Shown: piece by piece, positions 49,272 through 58,600 of the stretch
How positions within the stretch are numbered: position 1 is the stretch's first letter
Layout of the letters: every line of letters begins with the position of its first letter
DNA from: Streptomyces sp. R28
Lineage (GTDB): Bacteria > Actinomycetota > Actinomycetes > Streptomycetales > Streptomycetaceae
Length of the DNA stretch: 64,000 nucleotides
Direction: 5' to 3'
Assembly: GCF_041052385.1 (NCBI RefSeq)
Contig: NZ_CP163439.1
Span: 7,925,001-7,989,000 of the forward strand
The notes under the pieces: model-generated
Databases searched by the model: none
What the model saw: the letters and a program-made list of their open reading frames with translations, nothing else
What the model was told of the DNA's origin: nothing
Program-made: the position numbers and the translations under genes

Positions 49272-50149
49272 ATGTCCGTCCACGAGTCACGTCCCACGAT
49301 TCACGTTCAAGGGACCACCAGCCACACCATCGCCCCGCGAGCGGGATCCGACGGCCGCGAGGGAACCCTGCGCTACCTCAAGGCGGGCACCGGCGCCCCC
49401 CTGGTCCTGCTGCACACCGTGCGCACCCAGGCCGAGCACTTCCGCCACCTCATCCCGCTGATCGCGGACCGGTACACCGTCCACGCCCTCGACCTGCCGG
49501 GGATGGGCTACTCCGAGATCGTGCCCGGGGTGTCGTACGACGAGCCGGCCATGCGCGCGGGCGTCGAGCGGCTCCTGACCGAACTCGACCTGCACGACGT
49601 GACGTTGGTGGGGGAGTCCATGGGGGCGGTGCTCGCCCTGACCACCGCGGCCGATCTCCCGGAGCGGGTCCGGCGCGTCGTCGCGGTCAACACCTACGAC
49701 TTCCGCGGTGGAATCGCCCGGTCCAGCCTCCTCGCCCGCGTGGTGGTCAGCGGTGTGCTCGCCCCGGTGGTGGGCCCGGTGATCGCCGGGGTGGAGCCCA
49801 GGCCCGCCCTCAGCAAGATCCTGCAGGGCGGACTCGCCGACAAGAGCGCGCTGCGGGAGGACTACGTGGACGAGCTCCTCCAGGTGGGCGGCGCCCCGGC
49901 TACCCGACCGTCGCCCGGGGCGTGTACCAGGCCCTGCCCAGCCTCATCGCCGCCCGCTCGCGCTACCCCGAGGTCAAGGCCCCCGTCCACCTCGTCTACG
50001 GCGAGAAGGACTGGTCCCGGCCCTCCGACCGGGAGGCCAACAAGCAACTGCTTGCGGCCGCCGACTTCACGCAGGTCCCCAAGGCAGGCCACTTCATCGC
50101 CCTGGAACGGCCCGACGTGCTGGCCGATCTGTTGAACGCGGTGGCCTGA
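49272..50149 (+). pseudogene. Alpha/beta hydrolase, frameshifted
   Basis: The 5' part encodes an alpha/beta hydrolase: 'APLVLLHTVRTQAEHFRHLI', 'VHALDLPGMGYSEIV', and the nucleophile elbow 'VTLVGESMGAVLAL'. After 'DYVDELLQVG' the family sequence continues in another frame: 'VYQALPSLIAARSRYPEVKA', 'PVHLVYGEKDWSRP', then the catalytic histidine in 'KAGHFIALERPDVL', ending at 50149. One missing base in the GTGGGCGGC stretch near 49885-49893 would restore a full protein. Either this is a true recent mutation or a sequencing error in a G run. It is second in the operon with the SDR gene. Confidence 0.82.
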
Positions 50150-50171
50150 GGGTGTGGGCGCGCGGCACCGG

Positions 50172-50575
50172 TCAGGGGAGCCAGTCGACCACCACCACCT
50201 CGTCGGCGTGCGGGGAGCGGGTCTGGGTGGCGAAGCCGGGCCGGGCGTCGCACACGGTGACGTGAGAGCCGAGGAAGCGGCCGGCTCTTGTACGTCTCCC
50301 CGCGCGTCGGCGTGCCCTGCCCGTGCGGTCGGCCATTGCGCACGACCACGTCGTCCGTGTTCACCCTGTACAGCGGCGACTCCTCCTCCTCGACGACCAG
50401 CTTGATCGCCTGCTGCCGCACCTTGTTGCAGGCGTCGACGACGGCCGAGCCGACGCCGGCCATGGTCGCCGAGCCGCCGTGCGGCGACGTCGGCGGAGAC
50501 AGGGAGTCGCCGAGCCGGAAGGGCACCGTGCGCATGGTCGGCCCCAGCGCGTCCGCGGCGACCTGCGTTCGCTCA
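50172..50575 (-). pseudogene. Xanthine dehydrogenase and XdhC fragments
   Basis: The minus strand first reads 'VAADALGPTMRTVPFRLGDS', 'PHGGSATMAGVGSAVVDACN', a piece of the molybdopterin-binding subunit of a xanthine-dehydrogenase-type enzyme (50286-50575). After a frame change it reads 'GRFLGSHVTVCDARPGFATQ', 'HADEVVVVDWLP', a piece of the XdhC accessory protein (50172-50285). Both genes are truncated and joined. Confidence 0.65.
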
Positions 50576-50936
50576 ACCGATCGACGCCACCGCGGGAAAC
50601 TGGGCGACCGCTCGCCTCGACAGGGCGGCTGATCACGCGGGAAGTCTTGCACCGCGGTCGCTACTCATGGCAGGGAGAGTTTTGTCCCCCCTTGCTTCTC
50701 CTTGGGTGGAGAAGGTCAAGGGCTGGCTCTGACGGGCTGCTCGGTTCGTGCCTGGTCCTCATTTCGGAGCGCATGTATCTCCACATCCGGCCCCCGTGGA
50801 CGGGGCGGAGGCCGCACGGGGGGTGACGATATGCTTACCTGCTGGCCCGGAATCCCCGGCGTGCCGTCGTCGAGGGGTGTCGGAGGATGGGAGAAGGAGC
50901 CGGTTGGGAGCGCGTGGGCCAAGGGGAGGCGATGGG
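50576..50936. other. Intergenic region upstream of the Ppx/GppA-family gene
   Basis: This 361-bp stretch has no clear gene. It ends in the AGGGGAGG ribosome-binding site of the next gene and should hold its promoter. Confidence 0.45.
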
Positions 50937-51890
50937 ATGCGGCAGGCAGGTGTGCTCGATGTCGGGTGTCACAGCGCTCTGCTGACGGTGGTGCGGCGGC
51001 GACCGGGTACGGTGCTGGAGCCGGTGTTCTCCCGCAAGGTTCGGCTGAGTCTGCACGAGACCCTCGACCGCAAGGGGCGTCTGGACAAGGTCGGCATGAA
51101 GAGTGTCGAGCGGGCTGTGGCCGAGGCCGTCGCCGCCGGTCCGCCTCTGCCCGGACCGGAAGTGTTCGCGTTCGCGACCTCCGTCATCCGGGACGCGCCC
51201 AACCGTGACGAGATCATCGCGCGAGTGGCACGCACTACCGGCACCCGCCTGCGCGTGCTCACCGGCGAGGAGGAGGCGCGGTTGGCCTACGTGGCCGCCC
51301 GCCAGTGGGCCGGCCCGACGGCTCGGCGGTTGCTGGTCCTGGACATCGGCGGCGGCACCGTGGAGATCGCCTCCGGCACCGGAGACCAACCCCGCGTCGT
51401 CCACTCGCTGCCGCTGGGCGCCCGCAGGATCACCCGGGACTGGCTTCCCGGCGGCACAGTTCCGTCCCGACGTTGCCTGGCAGAGATCCTGCGGCACCTC
51501 CGCCGGTCCCTGGAAGCAGTCCCCGACCTGCCGCAGGCCGAGCCGGACGGGCGGGTGCTGGCCTCTTCCAAGACCTTCGAACAGCTCGCCCGGCTCGCCG
51601 CCGCCCAGAGCAGGACACCGCGCACAAGACGGCGGCTGACGCTGCCTCAACTGCACACGGCAGTCTCCCTGCTGGCCGACGCGGCACCGTCCCGACGTGC
51701 CAAGCTGCCGGGCATCTCCCGACACCGCGCCGAGCAGTCCCTGGCCGGAGCCTTGATCGCCCAGGCCCTCATGGAAGCCTGCGGGGCCAAGAGCGTCGAG
51801 ATCTGCCCCTGGTCCACCCGGGAAGGGCTACTGCTCGAAAGCCTCGGCGTGGCTCCCACCCCCGCCGGCCGCCACCGCCCCGTCGGCTGA
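50937..51890 (+). CDS. Ppx/GppA-family phosphatase
   Basis: A 317-residue exopolyphosphatase/guanosine pentaphosphatase family protein. Sugar-kinase-like ATPase motifs are seen: N-terminal 'AGVLDVGCHSALLTVV', 'FAFATSVIRDAPNRDEI', 'RVLTGEEEARLAYVAARQW' and 'LLVLDIGGGTVEIASG', then 'SLPLGARRITRDWLPGG'. In family enzymes the first motif usually reads DxGSxS; here it is DVGCHS. The protein is near the usual single-core length of about 310. The ATG at 50937 has AGGGGAGG upstream. Two terminator-like hairpins follow, separating it from the AHBA genes, so it is probably outside the cluster. Confidence 0.88.
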   Translation: MRQAGVLDVGCHSALLTVVRRRPGTVLEPVFSRKVRLSLHETLDRKGRLDKVGMKSVERAVAEAVAAGPPLPGPEVFAFATSVIRDAPNRDEIIARVARTTGTRLRVLTGEEEARLAYVAARQWAGPTARRLLVLDIGGGTVEIASGTGDQPRVVHSLPLGARRITRDWLPGGTVPSRRCLAEILRHLRRSLEAVPDLPQAEPDGRVLASSKTFEQLARLAAAQSRTPRTRRRLTLPQLHTAVSLLADAAPSRRAKLPGISRHRAEQSLAGALIAQALMEACGAKSVEICPWSTREGLLLESLGVAPTPAGRHRPVG

Positions 51891-51990
51891 GCCCGGCGGA
51901 CCTGGTCTCCCGAAGGCTTTCCCAGGTTCGGCATGCACCTCGTGATTTGAGGGCCTTGCAGGTTCGCGCCCGCGCTGAGGGCCACGAGGA

Positions 51991-52023
51991 AACGGCCCGG
52001 ACCACGAGGGGGACCGGGCCGTT
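51991..52023. terminator. Hairpin terminator after the Ppx/GppA-family gene
   Basis: AACGGCCCGG (51991-52000) pairs perfectly with CCGGGCCGTT (52014-52023) across a 13-nt loop. Confidence 0.6.
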
Positions 52024-52086
52024 CGACGGGGCGCCGAAGCGCGCCGGGGGAAGCGCGCAGCGGCGACTCAAGTGAAATGCTAGGGC

Positions 52087-52106
52087 GGTTCTCATGGATG
52101 AGAACC
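52087..52106. promoter_or_regulatory. Operator-like palindrome before the AHBA genes
   Basis: GGTTCTCAT and ATGAGAACC (52087-52095 and 52098-52106) form a 9-bp inverted repeat around GG, about 190 bp upstream of the AHBA synthase start. It is the form of a regulator binding site. Confidence 0.5.
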
Positions 52107-52123
52107 CCTATGAAATACGGTGC

Positions 52124-52160
52124 GCCCCCTGTCTTCCGAATACAGAACAGGGGGCCGTTT
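52124..52160 (+). terminator. Second hairpin terminator
   Basis: GCCCCCTGT (52124-52132) pairs with ACAGGGGGC (52147-52155), with CGTTTT just after. It may end read-through from upstream, or act as a leader attenuator if the AHBA promoter lies before it. Confidence 0.55.
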
Positions 52161-52295
52161 TGGGAAGTGCGGTCGATTTTCGCCGCGACCTTTCAACAAG
52201 GGGGGACTAGGGGGTCATTGAGGGGGGTGGGCGTTTCTCTTCCTGCGGTAGCTTCGGGCTCAAGTGGACTGAATCCGTGAGGAAGTGTGGAGATC

Positions 52296-53462
52296 ATGAC
52301 CGGTCGTTCGCCGCAGACTTTTGAATTTCCCACCTGGCCCCAGTTCGACGACACCGAGCGGACGGGCCTGCAGCGTGCGCTGGAACAGGGCCAGTGGTGG
52401 CGGATGGGAGGGAGCGAGGTCGATTCCTTCGAGCGGGAGTTCGCCGAGTATCACGGCGCTCCGTACGCGCTCGCGGTGACCAACGGGACGCACGCCCTGG
52501 AGGTCGCGCTGCAGGTGCTCGGAGCCGGCCCGGGGACCGAAGTCATCGTCCCCGCCTTCACCTTCATCTCGTCATCGCAGGCGGCACAGCGGCTGGGGGC
52601 CATCGCTGTCCCCGTCGACGTCGACCTGCACACCTACTGCCTCGACCCGGCCGCCGTCGCGGCGGCCATCACCCCGCGGACCCGGGCCATCATGCCCGTG
52701 CACATGGCAGGGCACTTCGCCGACATGGACGCCCTGCAGAAGCTGTCGGCCGACTCCGGAGTGCCGCTGATCCAGGACGCCGCGCATGCCCACGGTGCGC
52801 AGTGGCGTGGCCAGAAGGTCGGCGAACTGGGCTCCATCGCCGCCTTCAGCTTCCAGAACGGCAAGCTGATGACCGCGGGCGAGGGCGGCGCGGTGCTCTT
52901 CCCCGACGCCGAGCAGTACGACGCCGCGTTCCTGCGGCACAGCTGCGGGCGGCCGCGTACGGACCGGAAGTACTTCCACGGCACGTCCGGGTCGAACTTC
53001 CGCCTGAACGAGTTCTCGGCCTCGGTCCTCCGCGCCCAGCTGGGGCGCCTGGGCGGCCAGATCGACACGCGCGAGCAGCGGTGGCCGCTGCTCGCCAGCC
53101 TTCTCGCCGAGATACCGGGCGTCGTGCCGCAGTCCAGGGACGAGCGCAACGACCGCAACCCGCACTACATGGCCATGTTCAGGGTCCCCGAGCTCGGTGA
53201 GGAGCGACGCAATGCCCTCGTGGACGCCCTGATCGAGCGGGGCCTGCCGGCCTTTGTCGGCTTTCGTGCCGTCTACCGCAGCGACGGGTTCTGGGAGACC
53301 TGCGCCCCGGATCTCTCGCTGGACGAGCTGGCCCGCCGGTGCCCGAACTCCGAGGCGCTGACGCGGGATTCCATCTGGCTGCACCACCGCACTCTGCTCG
53401 GCACCGAACAGCAGATGCACGACATCGCGTCCGTGATCGCCGAGACCCTGGCCACGGCATGA
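52296..53462 (+). CDS. rifK: AHBA synthase (3-amino-5-hydroxybenzoate synthase)
   Basis: A PLP enzyme of the DegT/DnrJ/EryC1/StrS fold. It aromatises aminoDHS to 3-amino-5-hydroxybenzoate, the ansamycin starter unit. The 388 residues equal the RifK length I recall. Wording is very close to RifK: 'ALEQGQWWRMGGSEVDSFER', 'LAVTNGTHALE', 'VIVPAFTFISSSQAAQRLGA', 'IMPVHMAGHFADMDAL', PLP-binding Lys190 in 'FSFQNGKLMTAGEGGAV', and 'RHSCGRPR'. The ATG at 52296 fits the RifK N-terminus better than the GTG nine bases earlier. Its stop overlaps the next start (ATGA). RifK also acts as an early-pathway transaminase together with RifL. Confidence 0.96.
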   Translation: MTGRSPQTFEFPTWPQFDDTERTGLQRALEQGQWWRMGGSEVDSFEREFAEYHGAPYALAVTNGTHALEVALQVLGAGPGTEVIVPAFTFISSSQAAQRLGAIAVPVDVDLHTYCLDPAAVAAAITPRTRAIMPVHMAGHFADMDALQKLSADSGVPLIQDAAHAHGAQWRGQKVGELGSIAAFSFQNGKLMTAGEGGAVLFPDAEQYDAAFLRHSCGRPRTDRKYFHGTSGSNFRLNEFSASVLRAQLGRLGGQIDTREQRWPLLASLLAEIPGVVPQSRDERNDRNPHYMAMFRVPELGEERRNALVDALIERGLPAFVGFRAVYRSDGFWETCAPDLSLDELARRCPNSEALTRDSIWLHHRTLLGTEQQMHDIASVIAETLATA

Positions 53463-55291
53463 GCAAGCGGCCGACCAGTGGGCCGACGGGCGGGGGGCCC
53501 GTGCGCACGGTGGTGGTCGGTCTCGGCTGGGCCGGCCGGTCGATCTGGCTGCCGCGGCTCCTCGGGCACCCGTCCTTCGAGGTCACCGCCGTCGTGGACC
53601 CGGCAGTCGAGGGCCCCGTGCACCAAGGGGTCCCGTTGTACGCGGACATCGTGGAGATCGCCCCCGACTCCGTGGACCTCGCGGTCGTCGCGGTGCCGAA
53701 CCATCTGCATGCCGAGATCGCCGAGAGGCTGCTGGCCAAGGGCATATCCGTCTTCGTGGAGAAGCCGGTGTGTCTCACCTCCGACGAGGCGGACCGGCTG
53801 GCCGCCGCCGAACGTGAGGGTGGTGCCGTCCTGCTGGCAGGCAGCGCGGCCCGCTTCCGTGCCGACATCGGCGCACTGTTCGAACAGGCCCGCTCCGTGG
53901 GGCGCATCCGCCACATCGACGCGTCCTGGGTCAGGGCGCGCGGAGTTCCGGACGCCGGCGGCTGGTTCACCCAGGCGCAGCTCTCGGGCGGCGGCGCGCT
54001 GGTGGACCTAGGGTGGCACCTGCTCGACACCGTCGCACCCCTGCTCGATTCCACCGAGGTCGAGCAGGTCGCCGGCATGGTCTCCAGCGACTTCGTCAAC
54101 AGTGGCTCCGCGCGGGCCCGTTGGCGGAACGACGAGGCACCCGTCGGCGCACCGGCACTCGCAGCGGCCGCCGACGTCGAGGACACCGTGCGCGGATTCC
54201 TGGTCACGGAGGACGGCGTCTCCGTCTCGCTGCGTGCGAGCTGGGCCTCGCACGAGCCGCGCGACGTCACGCTCATCCATGTGGAGGGCAGCGCGGGCAC
54301 CACGACGCTGCGCTGCACCTTCGGGTTCAGCCCGAACCGTCACGGCGGATCGGTCCTCACGCATACCCGTGACGGGGAGAGCACCGAGGTGCCCGTCGCG
54401 CAGGATCCGATCGGCGCCGAGTACGACCGGCAACTCGACGCGCTCCCGGCCGAGCTGGCCGATCCGGACAGCAGAGGCCGGGCCGTCGCTGAAGCCCGCA
54501 GGACCATCGGGGTCATCGAGCGTCTCTACGCTTCGGCCCGCGGACGCGCCGCCCAGCGGCACGCCACGACGAGGGAGTACGACATGGACCCGCGCATCAC
54601 CGGCCTCACCCAGGACGCGCCGGCTGCGACCACCGCCCCCTTCGCGCCCCCCAAGAGCGTCGTGGTCTTCGACCTCGACGGTGTCATCGTGGACAGCACA
54701 GAGGTGATGCGCAAGGCGTTCTCGATCGCGTACGCGGAGGTGGTGGGCGACGGTCCCGCGCCGTTCGAGGAGTACAACCGTCACCTGGGGCGCTACTTCC
54801 CCGACATCATGCGGATCATGGATCTCCCGCTGGAGATGGAGGAGCCCTTCGTCCGGGAGAGCTACCGCATGGCCCACCTGGTCCCGATGTTCGACGGCGT
54901 GCCGGAGATGCTGCACACCCTGCGCGAGCGGGGCTTCCGGCTCGCCGTGGCCACCGGCAAGAGCGGCCCCCGGGCCCGTTCGCTGCTCGAACAGCTCGGC
55001 GTCCTCGACCTGTTCGAGCACGTCATCGGCTCCGACGAGATCGCCCGCCCCAAGCCCGCACCGGACATCGTGCTGCACGCCCTCGACCTGCTCGGTGCCG
55101 AGGCGCACAGCGCGGTGATGGTCGGGGACGCGGTGACCGACCTGGCCAGCGCCCGTGGCGCCGACGTGACGGCCATCGCTGCCCTGTGGGGTGAGGGCGA
55201 CACCGCCGCCCTGCTGGCCGCCGGACCTGACGCCGTGCTGCGCGAGCCCGGCGATCTGCTGGCTCTGTGCCCGGCGGTCGTCGTCGACTGA
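53459..55291 (+). CDS. Fused RifL-like oxidoreductase and RifM-like phosphatase
   Basis: A 610-residue two-domain protein for AHBA supply. Residues 1-365 are a Gfo/Idh/MocA-type NAD oxidoreductase ('TVVVGLGWAGRSIWLPRLLG', 'VFVEKPVCLTSDEADRL', 'GGGALVDLGWHLLDTVAPLL') like RifL, which with RifK makes the kanosamine precursor. Residues 400-610 are a HAD phosphatase ('SVVVFDLDGVIVDSTEVM', 'LAVATGKSGPRARSLLEQLG', 'VMVGDAVTDLASARG') like RifM, which acts on the sugar phosphate. In the rifamycin cluster these are separate genes. An in-frame ATG at 54584 with GAGGGAG six bases upstream could also give free phosphatase. Confidence 0.92.
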   Translation: MSKRPTSGPTGGGPVRTVVVGLGWAGRSIWLPRLLGHPSFEVTAVVDPAVEGPVHQGVPLYADIVEIAPDSVDLAVVAVPNHLHAEIAERLLAKGISVFVEKPVCLTSDEADRLAAAEREGGAVLLAGSAARFRADIGALFEQARSVGRIRHIDASWVRARGVPDAGGWFTQAQLSGGGALVDLGWHLLDTVAPLLDSTEVEQVAGMVSSDFVNSGSARARWRNDEAPVGAPALAAAADVEDTVRGFLVTEDGVSVSLRASWASHEPRDVTLIHVEGSAGTTTLRCTFGFSPNRHGGSVLTHTRDGESTEVPVAQDPIGAEYDRQLDALPAELADPDSRGRAVAEARRTIGVIERLYASARGRAAQRHATTREYDMDPRITGLTQDAPAATTAPFAPPKSVVVFDLDGVIVDSTEVMRKAFSIAYAEVVGDGPAPFEEYNRHLGRYFPDIMRIMDLPLEMEEPFVRESYRMAHLVPMFDGVPEMLHTLRERGFRLAVATGKSGPRARSLLEQLGVLDLFEHVIGSDEIARPKPAPDIVLHALDLLGAEAHSAVMVGDAVTDLASARGADVTAIAALWGEGDTAALLAAGPDAVLREPGDLLALCPAVVVD

Positions 55292-55355
55292 CGCGACGAA
55301 GGGAGCGGGGCCTCCCGTTCCCGTCGGCCGTGCTGCACCACACCGCACCGACACC

Positions 55356-55386
55356 AGGGCCCGCCCGTCCACGACGGCCGGGCCCT
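55356..55386. terminator. Hairpin terminator after the AHBA operon
   Basis: AGGGCCCGCCCGTC pairs with GACGGCCGGGCCCT, a 14-bp stem with one mismatch and a CAC loop. Confidence 0.65.
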
Positions 55387-55415
55387 CGGAATGTTCACGC
55401 ACGCATAATGCGGCA

Positions 55416-55429
55416 GCATTCCGGAATGC
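55416..55429. promoter_or_regulatory. Perfect palindrome GCATTCCGGAATGC before the PKS gene
   Basis: A 14-bp perfect palindrome 247 bp before the PKS start. A partial second site (GCGTTCCGAATGCG) follows about 15 bases later. It is a candidate operator for a cluster regulator. Confidence 0.55.
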
Positions 55430-55675
55430 GTTTCCCGCGGCGTTCCGAATGCGCGGAGAAAAGGGAATGCACCGTGCGGAGAAGTGCTTCCCGCCGCGGC
55501 TCGGAGAACTCCATCGGCGCGGTGCGACAGAAGCATAGGGATGACCTAGGGGGAGGACAGGGGTACAGAACAACGCGCTGTGCCGCGACACTGATCGACG
55601 ACCGCCCCTGTGCCGTGAGTCGGCGGCGGATATGGGCCGCGCGAGGTATCCCGCTCAACCGACGGATGTGGTGAC

Positions 55676-58600
55676 ATGCTGCGTACTGAACTGATCCGGC
55701 CGCTGCCCGAACTCCTGCGGGCACACGCCGATCGGTTCGGGGGCAAGGTCGCCTTCCGGGACGCCCGCCGGAGTGTGACCTACGCCGAGCTGGAACGGCG
55801 CACCGGACGGCTCGCGGGCCACCTCGCCGGACTGCGGCTGCAGCCCGGGGACCGCGCGGCCATCTACCTCGGCAACTGCGTGGAGATGGTGGAGAGTTAC
55901 CTCGCCATCACTCGCGCCAGCGCGATCGGCTCGCCGTTCAACCCCCGCGCCACCGACGCCGAGCTCGCCCATCTCCTCGATGACAGCGGTGCCCGCGTCA
56001 TCATCACGGACGCCGCCCACCTCCCGCAGCTCGCCCGTGTCCTGGAGGACCGCGGCGACCTGCGCGTCGTCGTCATCGGCGGCCGCGGCGTACCGGACGA
56101 CGCCCCCGCAGGAACCCTCGCCTTCGAGGCACTGGCCACCAACGAACCCGCCACCGGCCCGCGGGACGACCTCGGACTCGACGACCTGGCCTGGATGCTC
56201 TACACCTCGGGCACGACCGGCCGGCCCAAGGGTGTGCTGTCCACACAGCGCAACTGCCTTTGGTCCGTGGCCGCCTGCTATGCCCCGGTCCCCGGACTGT
56301 CCGCCGACGACCGCGTGCTGTGGCCGCTGCCGCTCTTCCACAGCCTGTCCCACATCGCCTGCGTACTGGGCGTCACGGCGGTCGGTGCGAGCGCCAGGAT
56401 CGTCGACGGGTTCGAGGCCGAAGAGGTCCTCGACGCGATCCGGGAGGACTCCGCCACCTTCCTCGCCGGAGTGCCCACCATGTACCACTACTTGGTCCGG
56501 GCCGCCCGCAAACAGGGCTTCACCGCACCCGAGCTGCGTATGTGCCTGGTCGGCGGTGCGATCACCACGGCGGAGCTGCGCCGTTCGTTCGAGGAGGCCT
56601 TCGGCGCCCCGCTGCTCGACGCGTACGGCAGCACGGAGACCTGCGGCTCGATCACGATCAACTGGCCCAGCGGCGCCCGCGTCGAGGGCTCCTGCGGCCT
56701 GCCCGTACCCGGCCTCGGAGTGCGCCTGGTGGACCCGGAGACGGGTCGGGACGTGGGCAGCGGGACCGAGGGCGAGGTCTGGGTGAGCGGCCCCAGCGTG
56801 ATGGCCGGGTACCACAACCAGCCCGAGGCCACCGCCCAGGCGATCCAGGACGGCTGGTACCGCACCGGTGACCTGGCCCGCCGCGACGCCGCCGGGTACT
56901 TCACGGTGACCGGCCGCATCAAGGAGCTGATCATCCGGGGCGGCGAGAACATCCACCCCGGCGAGGTCGAGGCGGTGCTGCGGCGGGTGCCGGGCGTGGC
57001 CGACGTCGCCGTCGTCGGCAAACTGCACGAGACGCTCGGCGAGGTGCCGGTGGCCTGCATCGTGCCCGGCCCCGAAGGGATCGACCCGCAGGCCCTGTTC
57101 GCCGCCTGCCGGGAGCAGCTGTCGTACTTCAAGGTGCCCGAGGAGCTCTACGAGATCGCCGAGGTGCCGCGCACCGCATCCGGCAAGATCACCCGGCATG
57201 TCCTGCTCGAACAGCCGGCCAGGCTGCGCGCGTCCGGTACCAGCCACTACGAGTCGCTGTTCCGCCTCGACTGGATCCCGCTGCCCTCCGTCCCGCCGCC
57301 GGCCGTGCCCGTCGGCCGCTGGGCGCTGGTCGGCCGGGACACCGGGCACCTCACGGCCGAACTCCTCTCCCGCGGCCTGGAGGTGACCACGTACCCCGAC
57401 GCGACGGCCCTGCGTACCGCGGTGACGGGCGGGGCACCCGCCCCGGACGTCACCGTGCTCGCCGCGGCGCGGGACGCCGGGGACGACGGAGTGCGGCGGC
57501 ACGCCCATGACGTCGATGACTGGCTCCGCGACGAACGGTTCGCCGACGGCAGGCTGCTTCTGACGACCCGCCGGGCAGTGGCCGCCGCGCCCGACGAGGA
57601 CATCGCCGACCTCTGGCAGAGCGCCCTGTGGGGCCATGCGCGCTGCCTCCAGACGGAACACCCCGGCCGTCTCGTTCTGGCCGACCTGGACGGTGCCGAC
57701 GACCGGACGGCCGCCGCGCTGCCGCTCGCCCTCTCCCACGACGAGCCGCAGTTCGCAGTGCGCTCCGGCGTCGTCCTGCTGCCCCGGCTCGCCCGCGCGG
57801 CGACCCTCGCGGCGGGCGAGCGCGAACCGTCCCTCGACCCCCGGGGCACCGTGCTGATCAGCGAGGCCGACGGCGCGGCCGCCGCCGAGGCCGGCCGCCA
57901 CCTGGTCATCGGCCACGGCGTACGCCATGTGCTGCTGGTCAGCAGGGGAGGGGAGGCGGACAGTGCCGCCGCCGACCTCAAGGCCCAGCTGACCCGGGCC
58001 GGCGCCCGGGTCACCCTGGAGGCCTGCGACCTCACCGACCGCGCCGCCCTCGCGGACGTACTGGCACGCAACAAGCGGCCCCTCACCGCGGTGTTCCACA
58101 CCTGGGGCCGCCAGGAACCGGGGGCCACCGGCTTTCTGCGCTCCGCCGCGGCCGGTGCCCTCAACCTGCACGAGCTGTCCGTCGGCGACCACCCCGCCGC
58201 CTTCGTGCTCCTCTCCTCGGCGGCCGGGCTGCTCGGAGCAGCGGGGCAGGCCGAACACGGCGCAGCGGCCGCCTACTTCGACGCCCTGGCGCAGCACCGC
58301 CGCGCAGTCGGCCACCCGGCGCTCTCCCTGGCGTGGGGCCCCGGCGACGGACTCGGCGCCGACGGGGCCCCGGCGACCGGCGCGGGCGTCGGCAGGCTCT
58401 CCGCGCACGACTGCCGGGCCATGCTCGACGCGGCCATGACCGCCGACCACGCCGTGCTGGTGGCGCTGCGCACGGTACCCGAGGCGCTGCGCGCCGACGA
58501 GATCCCCGCGCTGCTCCGCGACGTCATCGAGGTGACCGAGCGCTCGGCCCCCCGCAGCAGCGCCGACGGCGCCGCCCTGCGCCAGGAGCTCACCGCCCTG

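Larger units (their letters stand above)
55292..55675. other. Intergenic region before the PKS gene
   Basis: A 384-bp gap holding a terminator hairpin (55356-55386) and a perfect palindrome (55416-55429). The PKS gene therefore probably has its own promoter to the right of these. No gene is seen. Confidence 0.6.

Noticed and set aside
50937..51890. Ppx/GppA-family gene as a member of the ansamycin cluster
   Set aside because: It is separated from the AHBA genes by two hairpins and a palindrome-bearing 400-bp gap, and has no known role in AHBA or ansamycin formation.
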